Part shown: piece by piece, positions 1 through 7,316 of the stretch | Layout: each line of letters begins with the position of its first letter | How positions within the stretch are numbered: position 1 is the stretch's first letter | Assembly: GCA_027485075.1 (NCBI GenBank) | Contig: JAIXRT010000227.1 | Location: 1-8,694, forward strand | DNA length: 8,694 bases | Reading direction: 5' to 3' | Origin: Cytophagaceae bacterium | GTDB taxonomy: Bacteria; Bacteroidota; Bacteroidia; Cytophagales; Spirosomataceae | Notes under the pieces: generated by a model | Told to the model about the DNA's origin: nothing | What the model saw: the letters and a program-made list of their open reading frames with translations, nothing else | The model's database searches: none | Translations under genes and position numbers: made by a program

Positions 1-1
1 G

Positions 2-2980
2 AGTCAATCTCAGTTAGAAGAAGTAAAAGTAGTTGCTTCACGTAGTTCGGTGATTAACTCAGGACGTACGGGAGCGGCAACAACCGTTTCAAACTCTTCT
101 ATTACTACATTACCTACGTTGAATCGTTCATTAGGTGATTTTGCGCGTTTAGATCCACGTGCGAATGGTTTGAACTTTGCAGGTCGTAATGCCTTGTATA
201 ACAACGTAACTGTTGACGGAGCGTTCTTTAACAATGCGTTTGCTTTATCGCCAACTATCGGTGGTCAAGCAGGGGCATCGCCAATTTCAGTGGATGCGAT
301 TGACCAATTCCAAGTATTGATTGCTCCTTATGACGTACGTCAAGGTATGGCTACAGGTGCAAATATCAACGTAGTAACGAAGTCGGGTACGAATGACTGG
401 ACTGGTTCAGGATACTATTTTGGTACAAACGAAGGTTTGGTAGGAAATAAAATCGGAGATGCAACTTCTCAGTTTGGTAAATTCAACCGTGGTCAATTTG
501 GTGCACGTGTAGGAGGAGCCATCATTAAGAATAAGTTGTTTATTTTTGGATCATTTGAGCAAGAGGCGCAAACAGATCCAGGTTCAAACTTTGTGGCAAC
601 ACGTACAGGTACTGAACCGAATAGATCTATTGCGAAAGCTGAAGATTTAGATCGTTTAAAATCATTCTTGTTGTCTAAATTCAATTACGATCCAGGTGCT
701 TACGAGAATTACAATAGAGAGAAATTCTCACAAAAAGCAAACGTTCGTTTAGATTGGAACATTTCTGATAAGCATAAATTGAATATTAAGTATAACTACT
801 TACGTTCATTTGCTGATATTTCTCCTTCGAACTCAGGTTCATTATCTGGAGGTCGTTCGCCATCGGTTAACGTGTTACCTTTCCAAGGTTCATTATATCG
901 TATCAACAACAACTTAGACTCATACATTGCGGAATTGAACTCGACATTCTCGAATTCAGTATCGAACAATTTGACAGTTGGTTACACAGCGATGCGTGAC
1001 TATCGTGAATCTCCGGTGAATAACAATCCATTCCCAACGGTGGATATTGGAAATAATAACTTAAACCAAATGACTGCATTTGGTTACGAGCCATTCTCTG
1101 CGAATAACTTGTTGAACTCTGACATTTTCCAAATCTCAGATAACTTAACAATCTATAAAGGAAAGCATGTATACACGTTTGGTGCTGCTTATGAAGCAAA
1201 TGCATTTAAAAACGGTTTTGCTCCTAACTACTACGGTGGTTACCAGTTCCGTTCAATTGATGAGTTTATCAAATCCGCTAGTGGTGATTTAACTGTTTCA
1301 CCTGTACGTTACCAAGTTCAATGGTCAAATTATGCTGACTTCCCATTTGCTGAAATGAAGGGTAATACCTTATCATTCTATGGTCAAGATGAGATTACAG
1401 CTGCGAAGGGTTTGAAATTAACGTTTGGTCTACGTGGAGATGCGACTTCGTTCCCATCATTTGATGAGCCAAAGTATACAAACTCGTTTGTTCCTAATTT
1501 AACGTTCCGTGATGGAGTGAAGTTGGCTACCAACAAATTCCCTGAGACTACTGTTTTATGGTCTCCACGTTTCGGATTTAACTGGGATGTAAAAGATGAT
1601 AAGACGACGCAAGTACGCGGTGGTTTGGGTGTATTCTCAGGTCGTGTTCCTTATGTATGGTTGTCGAATCAGTTGTCTAACAACGGTGTATTGTTCGGAT
1701 CTCGTTTAGTTACTGCTGCGGCAGAATTGAGAAACTATCCATTTACACCTAATGTAGATGCTTACAAGCCAAATGCAAGTACATTAACTAATTTACAGCC
1801 TACAGCTTATAACCTAGCGGTTACGGATCAGAATTTCAAATTCTCTCAAGTGTTCCGTGCAAACTTAGCGATGGATAAGCAATTGGGTGATGGCTGGTTA
1901 GTTTCATTGGAAGGTATTTACACAAAGGATATCAATGCGGTATACTTAGAGAACGTGAACTTACCTAATTCAACTGTGAAGGCAGTTGGTCCAGATAATC
2001 GTGTTATTTATTTCACGGCTTCACCAACAGGTATCCCAACTAACACACGTAATAATCAAATTTATGGTGGTACTCGTGGTTTGAATGCACCTGCGACTGG
2101 AAATACGGTTGACAATCCAAACATTTCAGATGCTATCTTAATCAAGAACACGAATTTAGGTTATTCATATGCTTTGACTGCTACGGTATCAAAGTCGTTT
2201 GATAATGGATTGTTTGCTTCCTTATCATACACGAATTCGGATTCACGTTCAGTGAATGACGGAGGATCTATTGCACAATCTCAATGGAGAGACCGTGTGG
2301 TATCAGGTGATCCAAATGAGAACGTTGCTTCGTACTCATCTTACATGCAGGCTCACCGTATCAACGCATATGGTTCATACCGTTTGAATTACTTGAATGA
2401 GAAAGCTTCTACTACGTTTGGTTTTACGTATTCAGTAGCTCCAGCAGGTCGTTTCTCATACACATATTCAGGTGATATGAATGGTGATAATCAAAATGCG
2501 AATGACTTGATTTATGTGCCTCGTTCACAAGCAGAGATTTTGTTACGTGATTTAGGAACGTATACAGCAGCTCAGCAATGGGCGGATTTAGATAAGTACA
2601 TCAACCAAGATAAGTATTTATCATCTCGTCGTGGTCAGTATGCAGAGCGTAATGGTGCTGAGTTACCATGGGCTGCTAACTTTGATTTCAAGGTAATCCA
2701 AGATTTCTACATTAATGTTGCTGGTAAGAAAAACACCTTACAGTTTACATTAGACGTATTTAACTTCGGTAACTACATGTCTCCACAGTGGGGCTTGAAC
2801 CAAACACCTTTGCGTGCAGGTTTATTGAACTATGTAACGAACGATGCGGCAACTGGTCGTCCAGTTTACCAATTCCCTTACCGTGCAGGTACTACACCTT
2901 TAGCTGAGACTTTCCAACGTTCTTTCGGACTTGGTTCTCGCTGGCAAGCACAATTCGGTATCCGTTATATCTTCAACTAA
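2..2980 (+). CDS. TonB-dependent receptor, Oar-like (5' truncated by window edge)
   Basis: Outer-membrane beta-barrel importer that takes up a substrate using TonB/ExbBD energy; the substrate cannot be told. The frame is open from nucleotide 2, so the GTG at 50 is an internal codon, not the start. 992 residues are visible. They begin in the plug domain (LEEVKVVASR at about residues 5-14; a VTVDG segment at about 69-73; a DAIDQFQVL segment followed by VTKSGTN at 125-131). A long barrel follows, rich in alternating aromatic and polar strands, with a D/N-rich loop around residue 825 (DMNGDNQNANDLIYVP) typical of Oar-like receptors. It ends in FGIRYIFN, a last barrel strand. The signal peptide and probably a carboxypeptidase-regulatory-like domain lie outside the window. 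Arginine is mostly CGT, suggesting high expression. No SusD-like gene follows; a strong terminator begins 20 nt after the stop, so this is the last gene of its transcript. Family call is secure; the Oar-like subfamily is inferred from motifs. Confidence 0.93.
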   Translation, partial: SQSQLEEVKVVASRSSVINSGRTGAATTVSNSSITTLPTLNRSLGDFARLDPRANGLNFAGRNALYNNVTVDGAFFNNAFALSPTIGGQAGASPISVDAIDQFQVLIAPYDVRQGMATGANINVVTKSGTNDWTGSGYYFGTNEGLVGNKIGDATSQFGKFNRGQFGARVGGAIIKNKLFIFGSFEQEAQTDPGSNFVATRTGTEPNRSIAKAEDLDRLKSFLLSKFNYDPGAYENYNREKFSQKANVRLDWNISDKHKLNIKYNYLRSFADISPSNSGSLSGGRSPSVNVLPFQGSLYRINNNLDSYIAELNSTFSNSVSNNLTVGYTAMRDYRESPVNNNPFPTVDIGNNNLNQMTAFGYEPFSANNLLNSDIFQISDNLTIYKGKHVYTFGAAYEANAFKNGFAPNYYGGYQFRSIDEFIKSASGDLTVSPVRYQVQWSNYADFPFAEMKGNTLSFYGQDEITAAKGLKLTFGLRGDATSFPSFDEPKYTNSFVPNLTFRDGVKLATNKFPETTVLWSPRFGFNWDVKDDKTTQVRGGLGVFSGRVPYVWLSNQLSNNGVLFGSRLVTAAAELRNYPFTPNVDAYKPNASTLTNLQPTAYNLAVTDQNFKFSQVFRANLAMDKQLGDGWLVSLEGIYTKDINAVYLENVNLPNSTVKAVGPDNRVIYFTASPTGIPTNTRNNQIYGGTRGLNAPATGNTVDNPNISDAILIKNTNLGYSYALTATVSKSFDNGLFASLSYTNSDSRSVNDGGSIAQSQWRDRVVSGDPNENVASYSSYMQAHRINAYGSYRLNYLNEKASTTFGFTYSVAPAGRFSYTYSGDMNGDNQNANDLIYVPRSQAEILLRDLGTYTAAQQWADLDKYINQDKYLSSRRGQYAERNGAELPWAANFDFKVIQDFYINVAGKKNTLQFTLDVFNFGNYMSPQWGLNQTPLRAGLLNYVTNDAATGRPVYQFPYRAGTTPLAETFQRSFGLGSRWQAQFGIRYIFN

Positions 2981-2999
2981 GATATTGCTATTCCGAAGT

Positions 3000-3031
3000 A
3001 AAAAGGCTGCTCGTAAGAGCAGCCTTTTTTT
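3000..3031 (+). terminator. Rho-independent terminator of the TonB-dependent receptor gene
   Basis: A perfect stem pairs 3000-3012 with 3017-3029 (GC core GGCTGCTC/GAGCAGCC), closed by a GTAA loop of GNRA type. Seven T residues run through 3025-3031. It starts 20 nt after the receptor stop codon. The left arm begins with five A residues, so the minus strand also reads hairpin plus T5 and the element may work in both directions. Confidence 0.93.
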
Positions 3032-3143
3032 ATTGTAGAGACGCGATACCTCGCGTCTTTTTCTTTGGCAAACCTTTTAGGATTGCCAAAGTTTGAGGCG
3101 TATTTACGCCGATTTCCTAGGTGCGGCTGTGGGTTTATAATCG
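3032..3143. repeat. 112-bp tandem repeat, unit 1
   Basis: First copy of a 112-bp unit in a non-coding stretch. It holds three small palindromes. The first is AGACGCGA-TACC-TCGCGTCT at 3039-3058. The second is CTTTGGCAA...TTGCCAAAG at 3063-3091, with an 11-nt loop. The third is GGCGTA-TT-TACGCC at 3097-3110. By direct comparison it matches unit 2 at 103 of 112 positions: the first 77 are identical and all nine differences lie in the last 35. GTAGAGACGCG-type palindromes resemble REP-like intergenic repeats known in Bacteroidota and cyanobacteria; that link is from memory. I see no credible gene here. Confidence 0.9.
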
Positions 3144-3255
3144 ATTGTAGAGACGCGATACCTCGCGTCTTTTTCTTTGGCAAACCTTTTAGGATTGCCA
3201 AAGTTTGAGGCGTATTTACGTCGATTCCTTATGTACGGCTGTGTATTTATTATTG
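3144..3255. repeat. 112-bp tandem repeat, unit 2
   Basis: Second copy, directly abutting the first with an exact 112-nt offset. The first palindrome lies at 3151-3170 and the second at 3175-3203, both unchanged. The third, at 3209-3222, has one C-to-T change (TACGCC to TACGTC) that turns a G-C pair into a G-U pair in plus-strand RNA. The divergent tail (3221-3255) is the part most unlike unit 1. Confidence 0.9.
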
Positions 3256-3286
3256 ATTGTAGAGACGCGAAGTATCGTGTCTCTAC
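3256..3286. repeat. Third, partial repeat unit: intact 28-nt palindrome
   Basis: The third copy begins at the same 112-nt spacing and shares the first 15 nt (ATTGTAGAGACGCGA) with the other units, then departs. It forms a longer palindrome than they do: GTAGAGACGCGA (3259-3270), a 4-nt AGTA loop, then TCGTGTCTCTAC (3275-3286). That is 12 pairs with a single G-T wobble. The CTTTGGCAA and GGCGTA palindromes of the full unit are absent. It may be the basic REP-like element from which the longer units derive; that is inference. Confidence 0.8.
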
Positions 3287-3296
3287 GGTTAGGCAT

Positions 3297-3320
3297 AAAA
3301 AAACCGGGTTTCCCCGGTTT
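3297..3320 (-). terminator. Rho-independent terminator of the ugd-uxs operon
   Basis: On the minus strand, AAACCGGG (3320-3313), a GAAA loop of GNRA type, and CCCGGTTT (3308-3301) form a perfect 8-bp stem. The T run spans 3303-3297. It starts 3 nt after the uxs stop codon. Together with the terminator at 3000-3031 it isolates the repeat block between two convergent transcription units. Confidence 0.9.
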
Positions 3321-3323
3321 GTA

Positions 3324-4295
3324 CTAAAACTCTTTATGATGTGCCATTCGATGTAAATCTTCCGGGCTTAATGACTTGAAGTATTCGTAGGTAATTTTCA
3401 AACCCTCCGCACGCGTTACTTTAGGTTCCCAGCCCAATAAAGCCTTGGCTTTTGTGATGTCTGGTTTGCGCTGTTTCGGATCGTCCGTTGGCAAAGGCAG
3501 TGAAATCAACTTTTGACTCGTTCCTGTTAGTTTGATAATCTCTTCACCAAATTCCTTGATCGTAATTTCATCAGGATTACCAATGTTTACGGGTTGGGCA
3601 TAATCGCTCAACAACAAACGATATATTCCTTCCACCAAATCATCCACATAACAGAAAGCACGCGTTTGTGAACCATCACCAAACATCGTTAAATCTTCGC
3701 CGCGCAAGGCTTGGCCAATAAATGCAGGAAGTACGCGGCCATCATTCAGGCGCATACGTGGACCATAGGTATTGAAAATACGTACGATACGAGTTTCTAG
3801 CCCATGATAGGTGTGATATGCCATGGTCATTGCTTCTTGAAAGCGTTTGGCCTCATCATATACACCACGTGGTCCCACGGGGTTCACATTTCCCCAATAC
3901 TCCTCTGGTTGTGGATGGACCGTTGGATCTCCATATACCTCTGAAGTAGATGCGATTAAGACTCTTGCATTTTTAACACGCGCTAGACCTAGGCAATTGT
4001 GAATTCCTAAAGAGCCCACTTTCAAGGTTTGAATAGGAATCTTTAAATAGTCAATAGGTGATGCAGGAGAGGCAAAATGTAGAATGTAATCTAAGTTTCC
4101 AGGTACATGGATGAACTTAGAAACATCATGGTGATAGAATTCAAAATGTTCTAATTTGAACAAATGTTCAATGTTCTTCAAATCACCCGTAATCAGGTTA
4201 TCCATCGCGATGACATGATAGCCCTCTTTGATGAATCGATCACATAAATGCGATCCCAAAAATCCAGCTCCTCCGGTAATTAATATTCGTTTCAT
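3324..4295 (-). CDS. uxs: UDP-glucuronate decarboxylase (UDP-xylose synthase)
   Basis: Cytoplasmic extended short-chain dehydrogenase/reductase that converts UDP-glucuronate to UDP-xylose and CO2 using bound NAD+. The 323-residue length is normal for the family. An N-terminal Rossmann fold carries GGAGFLG at 8-14 and an acidic D32 after strand 2. The catalytic set is visible: S118 and E119 in the TSEVYGDP segment, and Y146xxxK150. The glutamate and the R276-K-P-D segment are the marks that separate decarboxylases (Uxs, ArnA C-terminal domain) from 4-epimerases of the same fold. The start lies 3 nt after the ugd stop, so the two genes are almost certainly one operon with coupled translation, Ugd supplying the substrate. 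It ends at a TAG followed by a terminator. A dTDP-glucose 4,6-dehydratase or a GalE-type epimerase is less likely because of these motifs. Confidence 0.93.
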   Translation of the reverse strand: MKRILITGGAGFLGSHLCDRFIKEGYHVIAMDNLITGDLKNIEHLFKLEHFEFYHHDVSKFIHVPGNLDYILHFASPASPIDYLKIPIQTLKVGSLGIHNCLGLARVKNARVLIASTSEVYGDPTVHPQPEEYWGNVNPVGPRGVYDEAKRFQEAMTMAYHTYHGLETRIVRIFNTYGPRMRLNDGRVLPAFIGQALRGEDLTMFGDGSQTRAFCYVDDLVEGIYRLLLSDYAQPVNIGNPDEITIKEFGEEIIKLTGTSQKLISLPLPTDDPKQRKPDITKAKALLGWEPKVTRAEGLKITYEYFKSLSPEDLHRMAHHKEF

Positions 4296-4298
4296 AAG

Positions 4299-5609
4299 TT
4301 AAATAACAGATTTGCGGCCTACTGAATAATATGTGTAGCCTAATTCTTGCATTTGTGGTAATTCATATAAGTTTCGGCCGTCGAAAATGACTTTATTTTT
4401 CAATAAACTTTCCATGCGTTCGAAATCAGGTGTTCTGAATTGTGGCCATTCCGTTACAATTAATAAGGCGTCTGCGCCTTCAATGGCATCATATGGACTT
4501 TTGGAATATTCTACCACATCGCCGATAAGCTCTTTGACATTTTTCATTGCCTCTGGGTCATATACGCGTACTTTGCAGCCTAGGGCCAATAAGGCTTCAA
4601 TGTTATATAACGCAGGTGCCTCACGAATATCATCCGTATACGGTTTAAATGCTAAGCCCCAAATACCAATCGTTTTTCCAGCTAAATCATTGTTGAAGTG
4701 GCTTTCAATCAATGGCATTAATTTTGTTTTCTGCAATTCATTGACGCGCATCACTGAATCCAAAATGTGGAATTGGTATGCATTTTCCTCAGATGTTTTA
4801 GCTAGAGCTTGTACGTCTTTCGGGAAACAAGATCCGCCATAACCGATACCCGCAAATAAGAAACGTTTTCCGATACGGGAGTCTGTTCCGATGCCCCGAC
4901 GAATATCATCGACATTAGCGCCAACCTTCTCACATAAATTCGCAATTTCATTCATGAAGGTAATTTTGGTGGCCAAAAACGCATTAGCTGCATATTTGGT
5001 CATCTCTGCAGAGCGTTCATCCATAAAGATGATTGGATTTCCTTGGCGAACCAATGGCGCATACAATCTAGTCATTACCTCTTTTGCGCGATCCGATTCT
5101 GTTCCAATCACCACGCGGTCAGGTTTCATGAAATCTTCTACCGCGACTCCCTCGCGCAAAAATTCGGGGTTTGAAACAACATCAAAATCAACTAGAGCTT
5201 TTTTAGCAATCGCCGCATGAACTAATTCAGACGTGCCTACAGGAACGGTACTTTTATCAATGATGACAGTATATTCGGTCAATAATGGACCTAAATCATT
5301 CGCTACTTGTAAAATGTATTTTAAGTCGGCAGAACCATCTTCCCCCGGGGGCGTTGGCAAGGCTAAGAAAATAACTTTGGCTCCTGCAATTCCATCTACC
5401 AATGAAGTAGTGAAATTCAATCGTCCTTCGGCGGTATTGCGATGAAACAAATCTTCTAAACCTGGCTCATAAATGGGTACAATCCCAGCTTTCATTTGCT
5501 CGATTTTCGCTGCATTAATATCAACGCATGTGACATGATTTCCTGTTTCAGCAAAACATGTTCCTGTTACGAGGCCTACATACCCTGTGCCAACAACCGC
5601 AATTTTCAT
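4299..5609 (-). CDS. ugd: UDP-glucose 6-dehydrogenase
   Basis: Cytoplasmic enzyme that oxidises UDP-glucose to UDP-glucuronate with two NAD+. With the ATG at 5609 it has 436 residues, typical of the bacterial family. The N-terminal NAD-binding domain carries GTGYVG at 7-12 with D30 at the end of strand 2. NPEFLREG is at 148-155. The central helix holds K205 and N209. GGSCFPKD at 258-265 contains the catalytic C261. The C-terminal UDP-binding domain includes GLAFKPYTDDIRE at 318-330. The frame stays open to a TTG at 5645, but that would add 12 residues before the Rossmann strand and lies inside a promoter -7 box, so 5609 is chosen. An AAGAAG stretch lies a few bases upstream. First gene of the two-gene operon with uxs. 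The same family includes UDP-ManNAc dehydrogenases, but the downstream Uxs argues for UDP-glucose. Confidence 0.94.
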   Translation of the reverse strand: MKIAVVGTGYVGLVTGTCFAETGNHVTCVDINAAKIEQMKAGIVPIYEPGLEDLFHRNTAEGRLNFTTSLVDGIAGAKVIFLALPTPPGEDGSADLKYILQVANDLGPLLTEYTVIIDKSTVPVGTSELVHAAIAKKALVDFDVVSNPEFLREGVAVEDFMKPDRVVIGTESDRAKEVMTRLYAPLVRQGNPIIFMDERSAEMTKYAANAFLATKITFMNEIANLCEKVGANVDDIRRGIGTDSRIGKRFLFAGIGYGGSCFPKDVQALAKTSEENAYQFHILDSVMRVNELQKTKLMPLIESHFNNDLAGKTIGIWGLAFKPYTDDIREAPALYNIEALLALGCKVRVYDPEAMKNVKELIGDVVEYSKSPYDAIEGADALLIVTEWPQFRTPDFERMESLLKNKVIFDGRNLYELPQMQELGYTYYSVGRKSVI

Positions 5610-5642
5610 AGTGACTTCTTTATAATGTTCAAAAATTGACTG

Positions 5643-5650
5643 CAAATTTA
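5643..5650 (-). promoter_or_regulatory. Bacteroidota-type promoter -7 box for ugd-uxs
   Basis: The minus strand reads TAAATTTG, an exact match to the TAnnTTTG -7 consensus of Bacteroidota primary-sigma promoters. It lies in the 81-bp gap before ugd and would start transcription about 25-30 nt ahead of the ATG at 5609. A TTG lies 12 nt upstream, closer than the usual spacing for the -33 element, so that part is not convincing. No terminator is visible between the pafA stop and this box, so readthrough from pafA is possible. Confidence 0.55.
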
Positions 5651-5690
5651 GCCAAATATCTTCAATTAATGCTAGTTTTTAATTTAGCGG

Positions 5691-7316
5691 CTACCTTTTT
5701 AAAGGGATAATTTGACCGATACTTCCGGATGGTTCCATGCAATGCAACCAATTCGCCAGCGTAGTTGAAATATCACTAATGCTCGTACGCTCAGTGACTT
5801 CGCTAGGCTTCACTTTCCAGCCATAAAATAATAAGGGTACGTGCGTATCGTAGGCATACAAAGTGCTGTGCGTAGTACCTGTTTTGTATCCGATAAACCA
5901 TTGTGGTTTTAACAAAATCATCACATCACCACTGCGATCTGGGTTGTAACCGTTCCGAATGATTGTGGTGTATAGATTATTTAAGTTTGCCCCGGCGATG
6001 TTTTGTAGGTCAACTAACTCTTGAAAGCCAGCTTGTTTCTTAAGCGATTGTTTAACGACCTGAATCAGTTTGTCACGATCAATATTCATTTTGGCTAAGA
6101 CAGCTTTATTAAAGTACAATTGGGAGTTGTCTTCGCCGATGATTAAATCTGTTTGGCCAAAAGCCTCTTGCGTTGCCTTTTTAATATCAGACATGGCTTT
6201 AACACGATCGAAAACACCACCAGGCATTTTATGGCTATTTAAATAACCTGGCACCTCCGCTACGGCATGATCTGCAGTAAGGAATACGAGTACTTGATCT
6301 TTACCGTAATTTTTATCCAAATACGTTAAGATTTCGGCGATATCTTGATCTAAACGTAAATAAGTATCTTCTAATTCAATGGATTGAGGGCCAAAACTGT
6401 GGCCAACATAATCCGTAGATGAAAAGCTCACAGCTAAAAAGTCGGTGGTCCCATTCTTACCTAATTTCTCCTCAGTCATCGCTTGGATCGCAAAATCTTT
6501 CGTTAAGGTATTTCCGTAAGGACTTGTGCGAATTAATTCCAATGGATTTCCACCTTGTAAGGTATGTGGGAAAACTGGCGCTGTTTCACCAGCCATTTTT
6601 GTCTCATAAGGAGAATCATCTGGTCCGCTTGACGTATACGTTTGGATAGGATAGAGGGTGTTCCATCCAGCTTTGGTATACTTTTGCGCACGCTGTTCCG
6701 CATTAAATGTTTGAACCCATCTAGGAAGTGATTGCATGTAAAAACTGGAAGTAATCCAGCGTCCTTCTTTTGAATCATACCAATAGGCTCCATCAGCGGA
6801 ATGACCTCCTGGTAAAATTGCACCGCGGTCTTTTAACGCAATTGCAATTGTTTTTGATTTGAAGTTTTGAGTTAATTTTAATTGGTCGGTGATCGTACTA
6901 GTCCACATATTTTTCGGCGACATAAAACCTGTTTTTCCCGTAGTTCCTACGGTACTAACGGTACTGTCATCTGTACAATACACCTTTTTGCCTGAGGCAA
7001 CGTCCGTCCATTCATTTCCCACAATGCCATGAACGGCCGGAACCGTACCGGTATAAATACTGGCATGGCCAGCTGCGGTTACCGTAGGTGCATAGTTGTA
7101 GTGGTTATCTTGGCAATTCATCCCTTCGCGCATCAGGCGCTTTAATCCATTATTTGAATAGCGGTCTGCGTATTTGTATAAATAATCATAACGCATTTGG
7201 TCTACGACAATGCCAACGACCAAGGCAGGACGGTTTGAATCTGTGGATTTTTTTTGACCGTACATCCATGTGGTCATGCACATCAATGAAAGGATAATTA
7301 AACTGGTTTTTTTCAT
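5691..7316 (-). CDS. pafA: PafA-like alkaline phosphatase (periplasmic phosphomonoesterase)
   Basis: Zinc metalloenzyme of the alkaline phosphatase superfamily that releases phosphate from monoesters in the periplasm or outside the cell. Its 541 residues are close to the roughly 546 of Elizabethkingia PafA. A signal peptide spans about residues 1-20 (MKK, hydrophobic core, then YG before Q21); C13 is not in a lipobox. Active-site residues known for PafA can all be placed: metal ligand D39, nucleophile T80 in PTVTAAGH, N101, phosphate-binding K162 and R164, D302 and H306 in TDYVGH, D349-H350 in TADH, and H483. K162/R164 favour a monoesterase over a diesterase (NPP type). Its ATG overlaps the upstream gene's TGA by 4 nt (ATGA, 7316-7313), which implies translational coupling. 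Stop is TAG; no terminator follows. No Pho box was recognised. Activity on phosphodiesters or phosphonates cannot be excluded. Confidence 0.9.
   Translation of the reverse strand: MKKTSLIILSLMCMTTWMYGQKKSTDSNRPALVVGIVVDQMRYDYLYKYADRYSNNGLKRLMREGMNCQDNHYNYAPTVTAAGHASIYTGTVPAVHGIVGNEWTDVASGKKVYCTDDSTVSTVGTTGKTGFMSPKNMWTSTITDQLKLTQNFKSKTIAIALKDRGAILPGGHSADGAYWYDSKEGRWITSSFYMQSLPRWVQTFNAEQRAQKYTKAGWNTLYPIQTYTSSGPDDSPYETKMAGETAPVFPHTLQGGNPLELIRTSPYGNTLTKDFAIQAMTEEKLGKNGTTDFLAVSFSSTDYVGHSFGPQSIELEDTYLRLDQDIAEILTYLDKNYGKDQVLVFLTADHAVAEVPGYLNSHKMPGGVFDRVKAMSDIKKATQEAFGQTDLIIGEDNSQLYFNKAVLAKMNIDRDKLIQVVKQSLKKQAGFQELVDLQNIAGANLNNLYTTIIRNGYNPDRSGDVMILLKPQWFIGYKTGTTHSTLYAYDTHVPLLFYGWKVKPSEVTERTSISDISTTLANWLHCMEPSGSIGQIIPLKR

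Noticed and set aside
50..52. GTG as the start codon of the TonB-dependent receptor
   Set aside because: The same frame continues to the window edge with plug-domain sequence (LEEVKVVASR) upstream, so the gene is cut by the edge rather than starting here.
2977..3201. 74-codon open frame on the minus strand across the repeats
   Set aside because: It is built from the two copies of the 112-bp repeat, runs through the receptor terminator, and its peptide repeats itself (KGLPKKKTRGIASLQS in one copy, shifted frame in the other). No start signal or protein-like pattern is seen.
3032..3286. CRISPR array
   Set aside because: The repeat period is 112 bp with whole-unit similarity, and no short repeat alternating with unique spacers. 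Only 2.3 units are present and no cas gene is nearby.
4387..5445. Plus-strand open frames opposite ugd
   Set aside because: They are antisense shadows of a well-supported gene and show no family motifs.
5651..5690. Terminator after pafA
   Set aside because: Only a weak GCTA...TAGC pairing with an AT-rich loop is present and no T run follows on the minus strand.
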